Source: Comamonadaceae bacterium (lineage in GTDB: Bacteria > Pseudomonadota > Gammaproteobacteria > Burkholderiales > Burkholderiaceae). Taken from it: 56,818 nt of DNA. This document shows positions 1-7,917 of this stretch, piece by piece (positions within the stretch are counted from its first letter, which is position 1; the number at the start of each line of letters is the position of its first letter). A program made the translations under genes and the position numbers. Location of the stretch: positions 1 through 56,818 of the forward strand of contig CANKOT010000005.1 of the NCBI GenBank assembly GCA_947484245.1. Direction: 5' to 3'. Under the pieces are notes generated by a model, which saw only the letters and a list, made by a program, of their open reading frames with translations, ran no database searches and was not told the DNA's origin.

Positions 1-1
1 G

Positions 2-139
2 GTGCTTCGTGAGTTCTCGGAAGCAAACCCGTGGCTTCATTACGCAGCGGCCACCGCTGGCGCTTTGGCTGTGTTGGGCATTGGCAAGTTCTTTCAAACC
101 AAGCATGCAAGCGTGGAAAAAACAGACGAGTCTGCTTGA
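2..139 (+). CDS. C-terminal end of a membrane protein (5' end outside window)
   Basis: Only the last 45 codons are visible, ending at TGA 137-139. The fragment has an Ala/Gly-rich hydrophobic stretch (about AAATAGALAVLGIGKFF) that looks like a final transmembrane helix, followed by a short charged tail (KTDESA). A terminator hairpin follows 23 bp after the stop, so this gene closes its transcription unit. I do not recognise the family from this fragment. The reading frame is supported by the tail and the terminator placement, not by homology. Confidence 0.55.
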   Translation: MLREFSEANPWLHYAAATAGALAVLGIGKFFQTKHASVEKTDESA

Positions 140-162
140 TTGATCGCAAGCATTTGTAGCCA

Positions 163-190
163 AGCCGACCCCCCGTGGTCGGCTTTTTTA
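163..190 (+). terminator. Rho-independent terminator
   Basis: Perfect 8-bp stem AGCCGACC (163-170) / GGTCGGCT (177-184) with a 6-nt loop, followed directly by a run of T. It ends the upstream membrane-protein gene and insulates the pilin gene that starts 52 bp later. Confidence 0.9.
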
Positions 191-241
191 CGTCCTAATC
201 AGGGTCTTCAAGATTAAAATTAACCACCACCTAGGAACACC

Positions 242-736
242 ATGACACGCCAACGCTCCCTCTATTTTCGCGGCTTCACTTTGATTGAGCTCATGGTGGT
301 CATTGCCATCATTGGCGTTTTGGGCTCTTTGGCATTGCCCGCGTATCAAGACTATGCTGTGCGCGCCAAAGTGTCTGAAATGATGCTGGCGGCCACACCG
401 TGCAAAACGGCCGTCACAGAACTGGTCAGCTCTGCCTCTCAGGCCGACATCAGCACCCTGCTCCCCGCGGCGTGTGCCACCCAAGCCTCTAAATACGTTG
501 TCAGCATGGCTCTTGATGCCAACGGCGTCATCACTGTGGTGGGCAACCCTGCCACGCTTCGTGGCAACACCAATGACAACAGCAATGCTGTCTCTCTCAC
601 CCCCGTCCAAACAGGCACAACGGCACTGGTCGGAACCACCGATGGCGGCAAATCCATTGGCGCTTGGCTTTGCGGTCCTGCCGCAAGCAACCCCCTCAAC
701 GCCAAGTACTTGCCCAACACTTGCAAAGGCACATGA
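242..736 (+). CDS. Type IV pilin-like protein (major or minor pilin)
   Basis: 164 residues. The short basic leader ends at Gly11 and is followed by [16 protein letters not shown], the prepilin-peptidase (PilD) cleavage and N-methylation signature, with Phe as +1 and Glu at +5. The hydrophobic N-terminal helix is followed by a globular domain rich in Ala/Thr/Ser. Cysteines near residue 54, around 80 and in the last 25 residues could form the disulfides usual in pilins, including a C-terminal loop. The protein would be inserted in the inner membrane and assembled into a pilus or pseudopilus. The gene stands alone after a terminator and converges on moaC with only 11 bp between, so no other assembly gene is visible. 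The start is set by the leader and an AGGA-type site (taggaacacc). Type IV pilin against type II pseudopilin cannot be settled from sequence alone. Confidence 0.88.
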   Translation: MTRQRSLYFRGFTLIELMVVIAIIGVLGSLALPAYQDYAVRAKVSEMMLAATPCKTAVTELVSSASQADISTLLPAACATQASKYVVSMALDANGVITVVGNPATLRGNTNDNSNAVSLTPVQTGTTALVGTTDGGKSIGAWLCGPAASNPLNAKYLPNTCKGT

Positions 737-747
737 GTTCGCCTTGT

Positions 748-1254
748 TTAAGGAGCCACCCAATGCCCCGACTTCCCGCCTTGCTTCTCTAACAGCTTCA
801 CATCGGTAATGGTCATACCGCGGTCGGCGGCTTTGCACATGTCATAAATGGTGAGAAGGGCCACTTGAACCGCCGTGAGGGCTTCCATTTCTACGCCTGT
901 TTGCCCAACAGTTTCTGCTGTTGCCTTGCAAACGACGCTGGGCGTTTGCGCCTCTGACAAAACCTCAAACTCGACGGCCACCCGAGTGAGGGCCAAGGGG
1001 TGGCACAAAGGAATCAAGTCAGAGGTACGCTTTGCGCCTTGAATGCCAGCAATGCGCGCAATACCCAGCACATCGCCTTTTTTGGCGGTGCCTGATTGGA
1101 TCAAGGCCAGCGTACTTGCCAGCATTTGAATGCGGCCCGTGGCCACGGCAACACGATGGGTTGACGCTTTAGCGCCGACATCCACCATATGGGCTTGGCC
1201 TTGGGCATCAAAATGGGTCAAAGGGGATGACGTGTTTGGCAGAGAATCAGACAT
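748..1254 (-). CDS. moaC: Cyclic pyranopterin monophosphate synthase MoaC
   Basis: 168 residues, close to the usual ~160 of MoaC. With MoaA it converts GTP to cyclic pyranopterin monophosphate, the first step of molybdenum cofactor synthesis, in the cytoplasm. Family motifs are clear: MVDVGAK near the N-terminus, the [19 protein letters not shown] region, LIPLCHPL, then [10 protein letters not shown] and the conserved [10 protein letters not shown] near the C-terminus. ATG 1252-1254 gives a complete N-terminus. It converges on the pilin gene and is divergent from the M48 protease gene. No other Mo-cofactor gene is in the window. Confidence 0.96.
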   Translation of the reverse strand: MSDSLPNTSSPLTHFDAQGQAHMVDVGAKASTHRVAVATGRIQMLASTLALIQSGTAKKGDVLGIARIAGIQGAKRTSDLIPLCHPLALTRVAVEFEVLSEAQTPSVVCKATAETVGQTGVEMEALTAVQVALLTIYDMCKAADRGMTITDVKLLEKQGGKSGHWVAP

Positions 1255-1355
1255 GGCATTGGCCTAGAAAACTGGTAAAAACCATTTACAAAAGGTTAAC
1301 GAAGTTCGAGCATGATACGGTTTTCGAATGCCCCATAGAAATCGGTACTTATCCA

Positions 1356-2945
1356 TTGAAGCGCATTTCTTCAAAATCTAAGCCTCTGCTGGCGTTGTTG
1401 GCCATTTCCCTGTGGATCACACCCGTGTGGTCTCAGCGCTCTGAAACGGCCATCGCAAACAGCTTGCCGGCCTTGGGCGATGGCTCAGACATTACCCTGA
1501 GCGCCGAGCGGCAGTTGGGCGATCGAATTGTGCGCGAGTTGTACAGAGATCCCGACTATTTGGAAGACCCCATCCTAGACGAATATTTGCAAAGTCTCTG
1601 GCAACCCCTGGTACGGGGCGCGCAGGCCCGAGGGGAGATGACGCCCGAATTGCTAGAGCGATTTGCTTGGAAAATTTTCATTGGCCGCGATCGTTCGGTC
1701 AATGCCTTTGCCTTGCCAGGTGGCTATCTGGGTGTTCACTTGGGGCTTATCAGTGTGGTGAATACGCGAGATGAATTGGCTTCCGTGATGGCACATGAGT
1801 TAAGCCATGTCACCCAAAGACACATCGCCAGATCGATCGGAGATCAAGCGCGCATGACGCCATGGCTCATTGGCGCCATGATTTTGGGCATGTTGGCGGC
1901 CAGCAAAAGTACACAAGGCGCTCAAGCCGTGATTGTTGGCGGGCAAGCCATGGCGGCGCAATCCCAACTGAATTTTTCTCGAGACATGGAGCGCGAGGCC
2001 GATCGAATTGGTTACGGTGTGATGTCGGAAGCGGGGTTTGACACGCAAGGTTTTGTCACCATGTTTGGCAAATTGCAGCAAGCGGCGGGCTTGAACGACA
2101 GCGGCGCTTTTCCTTATCTGCGAAGTCACCCTTTAAGCAGCGAGCGCATCGCCGATATGCAAGCAAGACAACAACTTCAAACACCCCGTCCTGCCAATCA
2201 GGCGAGCGATATCGAGCAGGCCATCATGTCTGCCAGAGCGCGTGTCTTGGCGCAGCCTGGTGTTGGGGCCCTTAGGGCTTGGGCCAATGAAGCAAGCGAC
2301 ACTGGCATCGACAAACAATCGCTGAACAAGCGCATCGGCATTTTGTATGGCGCAAGTATCTCCTTGATGCAGCTGCGGGACATGTCGGCAGCGCGCTCCT
2401 TGTTGCCACGCTTGCGCCAAGCTGTTGGCGATCATGGATCTGCACTGCGCCTCATTCAGTTGTTAGAAGTGGAGATGGCCTTCAAAGAAAATGACATGCC
2501 TGGTGCATTGCGCGCATTGAATGCTGTGACACGCTTGCCTTCAAGTCAGTGGCAAAGGCCAGAGCTCATCTCTGTTGCTCAGGCTAGCGCTAGGCTGCAA
2601 TCGACTGCGCCATCGATGGATGCCTCGCAACTATTGGCCAAGAGTGTTTCGGCTTTGCAAGCTTTGGTTTTGAAGTCACCTCAAGACGCCCAAGCCTGGC
2701 AGGTGTTGGCCACCTCATTGGCTGCGCAAGGCCGAAATTTGGCCTCATTGCGCGCGGAGGGAGAGTCGCAGATGGCACGCATGGATTTTGGCGCTGCCGT
2801 AGACAGGTTCAGGGCGGCTCAGGATGCTTCTAGAAACAACTCGCCGCAAATAGGGGATCACATTGAAGCATCGATTGTCGACTCTCGGTTGCGGTTTGCG
2901 CAAGGTATTTTGCGTGAGCAGTTCTTAGAAAAACAAGCTCGCTAA
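1356..2945 (+). CDS. bepA: M48 metalloprotease with TPR-like C-terminus (BepA/YfgC-like)
   Basis: Periplasmic zinc protease of the BepA type, which in known relatives cares for outer-membrane beta-barrel and LPS-transport proteins. A signal peptide (KPLLALLAISLWITPVWSQ) leads into the M48 domain with HELSH at about 147-151 (two zinc His plus catalytic Glu) and EREADRIG about 60 residues later, carrying the third zinc ligand. The C-terminal ~250 residues are Ala/Leu-rich helical repeats of TPR character. The frame is open upstream to ATG 1227, which would add 43 non-signal-like residues and overlap moaC. I prefer TTG 1356 because it starts right at the signal peptide's basic end (LKRISSK). No strong Shine-Dalgarno sequence is visible, so the exact start is uncertain. 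Confidence 0.88.
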   Translation: MKRISSKSKPLLALLAISLWITPVWSQRSETAIANSLPALGDGSDITLSAERQLGDRIVRELYRDPDYLEDPILDEYLQSLWQPLVRGAQARGEMTPELLERFAWKIFIGRDRSVNAFALPGGYLGVHLGLISVVNTRDELASVMAHELSHVTQRHIARSIGDQARMTPWLIGAMILGMLAASKSTQGAQAVIVGGQAMAAQSQLNFSRDMEREADRIGYGVMSEAGFDTQGFVTMFGKLQQAAGLNDSGAFPYLRSHPLSSERIADMQARQQLQTPRPANQASDIEQAIMSARARVLAQPGVGALRAWANEASDTGIDKQSLNKRIGILYGASISLMQLRDMSAARSLLPRLRQAVGDHGSALRLIQLLEVEMAFKENDMPGALRALNAVTRLPSSQWQRPELISVAQASARLQSTAPSMDASQLLAKSVSALQALVLKSPQDAQAWQVLATSLAAQGRNLASLRAEGESQMARMDFGAAVDRFRAAQDASRNNSPQIGDHIEASIVDSRLRFAQGILREQFLEKQAR

Positions 2946-2958
2946 ACACGGCGGCGCT

Positions 2959-3546
2959 TCAAACTCTGGGCTCGCATTGGCGCCAACCATGCTGAGGTTT
3001 TTCACACCGCAGTAAACCCTCCGCTTGTGCTTGGGCGTGTCGTTCAAAAACCCATTGTTGCTGAACTTTTTGAAACACATAATTGTCTCGAAAGTAAACA
3101 AAGTGGCCGTCAGGGCCAGTGTAAAAGTAGTCTGTAGTGAATTGAATTTGACCCTCGGTGACTTGCCAGTTTTGAAGGGTTTTGACCGCCAAAAAAGTTT
3201 TGGGGTCGATGTGTTGAAGCTGCCGAATGCTTCTCACTTTGCCATCTCTTTTTGCAGCGACGAGCGTTCTTGTATCGTTTGCAAGCACTGCGTTGGTGAA
3301 TGTTGCAATCATGGGCATGGCATCGGCAATTTGTTGCAGTTGCCACGCACTTAAGTTTTCAGCTCTTAAATTGAAAGCTTTTTTTTCGTAGAGATAAGGC
3401 GACTGGATTGCAAATTCAACACCCCTGATGGCATCGACATGGCCCTTGTCAACAAAAAATTCTGCGCTGCACCCAGCAGAGAACAACAAGCAAAGCCACG
3501 ACACCATTGCGCCTAAGGGTTTTAAGCAGGCTTGAAAATGCTTCAC
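2959..3546 (-). CDS. Putative lipoprotein paired with the PLA2-like gene
   Basis: 195 residues from GTG 3544-3546, which has a good GGAGAA site upstream. The signal peptide ends in LLFSAGC, a lipobox with Cys26; Ser at +2 predicts outer-membrane sorting by the Lol rule. The mature part (about 170 residues) is mixed alpha/beta with a Trp/Tyr/Phe-rich second half (FTTDYFYTGPDGHFVYFRD). I do not recognise the family. The gene lies 26 bp downstream of the phospholipase A2-like gene in the same direction, so the two are very likely co-transcribed. Possible roles are immunity protein or localisation partner for that enzyme, or an unrelated envelope lipoprotein. A longer frame upstream exists but lacks a signal peptide. 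Confidence 0.75.
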   Translation of the reverse strand: MKHFQACLKPLGAMVSWLCLLFSAGCSAEFFVDKGHVDAIRGVEFAIQSPYLYEKKAFNLRAENLSAWQLQQIADAMPMIATFTNAVLANDTRTLVAAKRDGKVRSIRQLQHIDPKTFLAVKTLQNWQVTEGQIQFTTDYFYTGPDGHFVYFRDNYVFQKVQQQWVFERHAQAQAEGLLRCEKPQHGWRQCEPRV

Positions 3547-3572
3547 TTGCTGTTCTCCTTGTGTGCAAGAAA

Positions 3573-3968
3573 TCAACGACAGCTTTGCTCTTGTGCTAGC
3601 TTGAATGCGCGTGCGCCAAACAAGCTCACACTCACGCCATAGACACCGGCAATGAAGTGGCACGTCAAGGTGTTGCCCTCTTGTGCGCCACAGTCGTTCA
3701 AAATTTGGTTGCTTAAATTGGTGTCGGCTGTGCTGCGGCTAAAGCCACAGGTTGCGTAACTTTGATCGTGCTGAAAACAGGCTTGTGAGACATCGATGCC
3801 AAACAGCATGTCTGGCACAAACGCATCGCTTTTGACGGTTCCGCAGCCTGCCCCTAATGCATTGCCATCATTTCGGATGCCGTTGGAAGTGCCTGAACCA
3901 AAATTAAAAAAATCCCAGAATCCACCCCCTTGAACTTGTCGAGTGAATTCGATGCTGCAGTCTTGCAT
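3573..3968 (-). CDS. Phospholipase A2-like protein (group XII-like fold)
   Basis: 131 residues from ATG 3966-3968, preceded by AAGGAAAAA. The core reads GAGCG at about 40-43 (calcium-loop-like), then CFQHDQSYATCG at 64-75 with the His67-Asp68 pair of PLA2 enzymes, then Asp82 in ADTNLSNQIL and Cys93. This spacing matches secreted PLA2, and by memory resembles animal group XII PLA2 (NGCG...CCNQHDRCYETCG...D). Seven cysteines (4, 42, 64, 74, 93, 103, 130) suggest disulfides and an extracytoplasmic or secreted life, yet no signal peptide is present. A Gly/Val-rich stretch HFIAGVYGVSVSLFGARA lies near the C-terminus. It would hydrolyse the sn-2 ester of phospholipids if active. It is followed by a lipoprotein gene that could protect the producer. 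Function is inferred, not demonstrated. Confidence 0.7.
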   Translation of the reverse strand: MQDCSIEFTRQVQGGGFWDFFNFGSGTSNGIRNDGNALGAGCGTVKSDAFVPDMLFGIDVSQACFQHDQSYATCGFSRSTADTNLSNQILNDCGAQEGNTLTCHFIAGVYGVSVSLFGARAFKLAQEQSCR

Positions 3969-4219
3969 GATGTTTTTCCTTGTTTGTTGAATCAATTTAG
4001 AATGATGGTGTTTGCTTGTATTTTTTAGTTTGCTGTGTGTACTGGGTTTTTGGTTATGAATAAGAATTAAATATTCATAGACCCATCTTAGGTTGGCTCT
4101 AACGCTTTGTTGCCTGCAAAATCTTGCATGAATGGCATCACTCGCATCAACGGCATCAACGGCATGAATACGAAGTCCTTCACAAACGGCTATGATCTCG
4201 ATCCCTCTTCAAAGCACTT

Positions 4220-4681
4220 ATGGCCGGCATCCACATCACTGACATCGAAGCGTCCATCAACTACTGGCGCGAAAAAAACCCATCGCCAGATGGCGTGGCT
4301 TTGCCAAGCGAGTTAAGAGCCCTCGCAGAGGTCTATGCACTGATGGTTTATTTCAAAGAAGATTCGGCAGATGAATTGACCTTGCCTTTGGCTGCTGCCG
4401 AGGCGTGGCAAGCTTGGTACGCCAGCACACCCGATACACCCTGCATTGCCATCTGCTCAACGTTCCAAGGCGATCCCGCTTGCAAAGGCTGTGGCCGCAC
4501 TTTTGAAGAAGTTCAGCTTTGGACTGAAATGAGCCCAGGCGAAAAGCGTTCAGTTTGGCGGCGCATCACTTTCGATGGCACCTCATGGCGATTTAACCGA
4601 TACGCTGAGCGTGCGGCCGAAGATCGCAGCTTGGCGCGCGCTGCCGCAGATGCTCAGGTACCCCTGGGTTTTCAAAAATGA
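4220..4681 (+). CDS. DUF3717/DUF1289 domain protein
   Basis: 153 residues. The first ~60 residues (ITDIEASINYWREKNPS, then LPSELRALAEVYALM) match the Burkholderiales DUF3717 domain. Residues about 74-115 form a DUF1289 domain with the cysteine pattern PCIAICSTFQGDPACKGCGR followed by WxxMSPGEKRSVW, probably a small metal-binding module. The molecular role of both domains is unknown. The ATG at 4220 has a weak upstream site, but it gives the expected DUF3717 N-terminus. It converges with yaeQ. Confidence 0.85.
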   Translation: MAGIHITDIEASINYWREKNPSPDGVALPSELRALAEVYALMVYFKEDSADELTLPLAAAEAWQAWYASTPDTPCIAICSTFQGDPACKGCGRTFEEVQLWTEMSPGEKRSVWRRITFDGTSWRFNRYAERAAEDRSLARAAADAQVPLGFQK

Positions 4682-4691
4682 ATGATTAATT

Positions 4692-4737
4692 GCTGAATGA
4701 TTTCCAGCTGATTTTTGCCAGCTGAATTATTTCCAGC
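4692..4737. repeat. Short direct repeat between convergent genes
   Basis: Two copies of a 17-mer, gctgaatgatttccagc (4692-4708) and gctgaattatttccagc (4721-4737), differ at one base. They enclose an inverted CAGCTG pair. The second copy covers the stop codon of yaeQ. No polyT run makes it a standard terminator; it may be a local duplication. Confidence 0.6.
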
Positions 4738-5287
4738 GCATCACTTCAAGGTGCACACTGTCTTTGGCGTTGCTCAAAGTGATAGCGCCCTCTTGCACGG
4801 TGGCTTGCAATTGCATGCTTCGCTCGGCCAGTTTGGCCAATGCCTGGCTGGCCTCTGTAGGAACCCGCCACACCTGCAGCTTTTCCATGCGGCTAAGCTT
4901 GCTCTCGATGCCGCGCCACCAAACTTCAGCGGCGTGGTTAAAGCAGTAAACCATCACGGCATCTGCTTTTTGGCACGCTTTGTTCAAGGGCTTGTCTTCC
5001 GGTTGCCCTACCTCCACCCACAAACGCGTCTGTCCTGTGAAGTCGCGCAGTGACAAGTCAGGATCATCGGGGTCAGACAAGCCGGCACCAAAAGCCAGCT
5101 GACCGTCGCCATTCAACTCGGCTTGAAGCCTGAAGGCGTTGTGGGCAAGCGCCAACAAACGAATCATCATGCGCTCGTCGGTTTCACTGGGATGCCTGGC
5201 AAGCGTGAGCGCATGGTCTGCGTAATAGCTGTTGTCAATGTCGGCGATGGAAAGGTTGACTTTGTAGATGGTGGACTTGAGGGCCAT
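4727..5287 (-). CDS. yaeQ: YaeQ family protein
   Basis: 186 residues, the usual YaeQ length. It starts MALKSTIYKVNLSIADIDNSYY and contains the family landmarks HPSETDERMMIRLLALA, DDPDLSLRDFTGQTRLWVEVGQP and the AEVWW segment. YaeQ proteins have a PD-(D/E)xK nuclease-like fold; their cellular function is not established, and an early proposal as a haemolysin/antitermination factor is doubtful. It lies 24 bp downstream of purB and is probably co-transcribed with it. Confidence 0.93.
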   Translation of the reverse strand: MALKSTIYKVNLSIADIDNSYYADHALTLARHPSETDERMMIRLLALAHNAFRLQAELNGDGQLAFGAGLSDPDDPDLSLRDFTGQTRLWVEVGQPEDKPLNKACQKADAVMVYCFNHAAEVWWRGIESKLSRMEKLQVWRVPTEASQALAKLAERSMQLQATVQEGAITLSNAKDSVHLEVMRWK

Positions 5288-5311
5288 GGGGTCGAACTCG
5301 ATGAGGCCTGT

Positions 5312-6718
5312 TTAAACGCGTTGGGCCAGCTCAATGGCTTTGCCAATGTAGCTAGCAGGCGTCATGGCCAAGAGTCGGTCTTTTTCTGACTGGGGTATGT
5401 CAAGTTCGCGAATGAGGCCATGCAATGCCTCGGCAGTGACTGTTTTTCCACGCGTCACTTCTTTTAACTTTTCGTAAGCGCCTTGCACACCATAGCGTCG
5501 CATGACCGTTTGAATAGGCTCGGCCAAGACTTCCCAAGATGCATTCAAATCTTGCGCGATCACTTCTTCGTTCAACTCTAACTTTTTCAGACCTGTCATG
5601 AGCGAGGCATAGGCCAAGGCCGTGTAACCCAAGGCCACGCCCATGTTGCGCAAGACGGTGGAGTCTGAGAGGTCGCGTTGCCAACGGCTCACTGGCAATT
5701 TTTCGGACAAGTGTTTAAGCACCGCATTGGCCAAACCCAAGTTGCCCTCGGCATTCTCAAAGTCAATGGGGTTGACTTTGTGGGGCATGGTGGAGGAGCC
5801 TATTTCGCCAGCTTTCAAACGCTGTTTGAAATAACCCAAACTGACATAGCCCCAAATGTCGCGCGACAAATCGATCAAGATGGTGTTGGTGCGTGCGGTG
5901 GCATCAAACAACTCGGCCATGTAGTCGTGTGGCTCAATTTGAATGCTGTAGGGCTGAAATGACAAACCCAAGCCCCAGTGTTCTGCGGAGCCACCAGGCT
6001 CATTGGACTCTGGGGTTTCAACCACTGATTTGGAAAAGGCTTCCCAATCAAACTCTGGCCACGCAGACAGGTGGGCGTTGTAGTTTCCCACCGCACCATT
6101 CATTTTGGCTTTGAGGGGCACCGCTGCAATTTTCTCGCGGGTGTTGCGCAATCGGACCACCACATTGGCGAGCTCTTTGCCCACCGTGGTGGGGCTCGCC
6201 GTCTGCCCATGCGTGCGGCTCAGCATGGGTATGGCTGCATAGGCATGCGCCATGCTGCGCAATTGGGCAATGATGTCATCGAGCGCTGGCAAAATCACTT
6301 TTTGCCTTGCGCCTTTGAGTTGCAAGGCGTGGCTGGTGTTGTTGATGTCTTCGCTGGTGCACGCAAAATGCACAAACTCAGAGGCCTGCTCTAACTCTGG
6401 GCGATCTTTGAATTTGGATTTGATCCAATACTCAACCGCCTTCACATCGTGGTTGGTAACCTTCTCAATGTCTTTGATGGCCAGTGCATCTTGTTCTGAA
6501 AACTGTGTCACCAAGCCCGTGAGATAGCGCCTTGCGCCCAAAGACAATGGCTTGAACTCATCAAAGCCTGCATCAGACAAAGCAATGAACCATGCAAGCT
6601 CAACTTGCACTCGGCGGTGCATATAGCCTTGCTCACTCATGAGCGGTCGCAAAGCATTGAGTTTGTCGGCGTAACGACCGTCCAACGGGGAAAGGGCGGA
6701 GATGGGGGAAGAAGTCAT
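5312..6718 (-). CDS. purB: Adenylosuccinate lyase
   Basis: 468 residues. It catalyses two fumarate-releasing steps of purine synthesis (SAICAR to AICAR and adenylosuccinate to AMP). The N-terminus (ALSPLDGRYADK) and the fumarase/aspartase-superfamily signature SSTMPHKVNPIDFENAEGN are intact, as is the TSEDINNTSHALQL substrate-binding region. The start at ATG 6716-6718 gives MTSSPISALSPLDGRY, as in relatives; the frame extends 32 codons upstream into the promoter region shared with the divergent GST gene and that extension is not credible. yaeQ follows closely. Confidence 0.97.
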   Translation of the reverse strand: MTSSPISALSPLDGRYADKLNALRPLMSEQGYMHRRVQVELAWFIALSDAGFDEFKPLSLGARRYLTGLVTQFSEQDALAIKDIEKVTNHDVKAVEYWIKSKFKDRPELEQASEFVHFACTSEDINNTSHALQLKGARQKVILPALDDIIAQLRSMAHAYAAIPMLSRTHGQTASPTTVGKELANVVVRLRNTREKIAAVPLKAKMNGAVGNYNAHLSAWPEFDWEAFSKSVVETPESNEPGGSAEHWGLGLSFQPYSIQIEPHDYMAELFDATARTNTILIDLSRDIWGYVSLGYFKQRLKAGEIGSSTMPHKVNPIDFENAEGNLGLANAVLKHLSEKLPVSRWQRDLSDSTVLRNMGVALGYTALAYASLMTGLKKLELNEEVIAQDLNASWEVLAEPIQTVMRRYGVQGAYEKLKEVTRGKTVTAEALHGLIRELDIPQSEKDRLLAMTPASYIGKAIELAQRV

Positions 6719-6823
6719 GCCCACATTGTAAGTTCTAGCCCTTACAAGGGAAAAGCATTTGGATTCCTCTAGAATACAAGCTACTGTTAACTGCATTTTG
6801 ACTCTTTTAGACACTTACAAACC

Positions 6824-7438
6824 ATGAAACTGATCGGTTCACCTACCAGCCCCTATGTCCGCAAAGTCTGCATCGTGATGGCGGAGAAAAAGTTGGACTA
6901 CCGCATGGTGGCCGAAGACGTTTGGTCTGCCAGCACCACCATCAACGCCTCCAATCCACTGGGCAAAGTGCCTTGTTTGGTGCTTGAGGGGGGTGAAGCT
7001 GTGTTTGACTCCCGCGTCATTGTCGAATATTTGGACACATTGTCTCCCGTTGGAAAGTTGATTCCAAGCAATGGACGTGAGCGCGCAGAAGTAAAGACTT
7101 GGGAGGCATTGGCCGATGGTTTGCTAGATGCCTCCATATTGGCTCGCCTAGAAGCTGGCTGGGCACACCGCACGCCCGAGCAGCGCAGTCAGGCATGGAT
7201 AGATCGTCAACTTGGCAAAATTTCTGAATCGCTAAGGGCCATGTCAAATGGCTTGGGCGACAAGCCCTATTGCTCAGGCGCCTCCATGAGCTTGTCTGAC
7301 ATCGCGGTGGGCTGTGCCGTGGGCTATTTGGACTTCCGTTTTCCAGCCATTCAATGGCGCAGCACTTATCCCAATCTTGACAAACTTTATGAAAAGCTCA
7401 TGCAGCGGCAAAGTTTCATCGACAGCATGCCCAAATAG
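6824..7438 (+). CDS. Glutathione S-transferase family protein (YibF-like)
   Basis: 204 residues. The thioredoxin-fold N-terminal domain reads MKLIGSPTSPYVRKVCIVMAE, with Ser/Tyr at the glutathione-activating position, cis-Pro in GKVPCLVLE and the DSRVIVEYLD glutathione-binding motif. The C-terminal helical domain contains SLSDIAVGCAVGYLDFR. This is the pattern of the single-domain YibF-type cytoplasmic GSTs common in proteobacteria. Substrate unknown. It is divergent from purB and converges on the SnoaL-like gene. Confidence 0.9.
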   Translation: MKLIGSPTSPYVRKVCIVMAEKKLDYRMVAEDVWSASTTINASNPLGKVPCLVLEGGEAVFDSRVIVEYLDTLSPVGKLIPSNGRERAEVKTWEALADGLLDASILARLEAGWAHRTPEQRSQAWIDRQLGKISESLRAMSNGLGDKPYCSGASMSLSDIAVGCAVGYLDFRFPAIQWRSTYPNLDKLYEKLMQRQSFIDSMPK

Positions 7439-7480
7439 GTGACGTTCTGAGCTTTCTGAGCTCTGTAAACTTTGTGGGCT

Positions 7481-7915
7481 CTATGAGTTGGCGCGCTTTT
7501 TAAGCCAGCGCATCAAGCCGCCCACCCACGGCAGCTTTTCATACAGCTCTTCGGCCGCATCCCAATAGTCTCGGTGCAGCGTGATGAGCATTTGATCGTC
7601 CAAAACCAAATGCGACGTGCCAAGCACCACCTGCTCGGTGATGGTGTCAAAACGCTTGAAGCGAAACCTAAATTCCCATGTGAGAAAGGCTTGGTGGCCG
7701 TCCACCACCTGAGCGGTGATGACAAAGTGCGGATTCTCCAGCGATTCATACATGTGAAGAAAAATTTGCTCAATCGCCTTAACCCCTCGCACCTCATTGA
7801 ACGGGTCTTTAAAACGAGCATCCGGGCTGTACCAGTTTTTGAACTGCGACAAGCTTTGCGGCTGCAGTGTTTCAAAAAAATGGGCTATTTCGGTAAATCT
7901 CTGGCGGTGGCTCAT
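7481..7915 (-). CDS. SnoaL-like / nuclear transport factor 2-fold protein
   Basis: 144 residues from ATG 7913-7915. The sequence has the NTF2-like pattern: an N-terminal helix (RQRFTEIAHFFETL), then YSPDARFKDPFNEVRGVKAIEQIFLHMY and beta strands such as FLTWEFRFRFKRFD. It is the last gene of the lipid-modification operon, 2 bp after the SDR gene. Relatives of the same gene set in sigmaE/ChrR regulons also carry a SnoaL-like gene. It may be a small isomerase or binding protein; the substrate is unknown. A longer upstream frame overlaps the SDR gene and is rejected. Confidence 0.82.
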   Translation of the reverse strand: MSHRQRFTEIAHFFETLQPQSLSQFKNWYSPDARFKDPFNEVRGVKAIEQIFLHMYESLENPHFVITAQVVDGHQAFLTWEFRFRFKRFDTITEQVVLGTSHLVLDDQMLITLHRDYWDAAEELYEKLPWVGGLMRWLKKRANS

Positions 7916-7917
7916 GC

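Noticed and set aside
188..838. 216-codon open frame antisense to the pilin and moaC
   Set aside because: No motif, no ribosome site, and it runs across two genes with clear function.
4107..4316. Open frame with repeated Asn-Gly-Ile/Met units (ggcatcaacggc repeats)
   Set aside because: It is mostly overlapped by the DUF3717/DUF1289 gene in another frame, lacks a ribosome site and reads as a short triplet-like repeat, not a protein.
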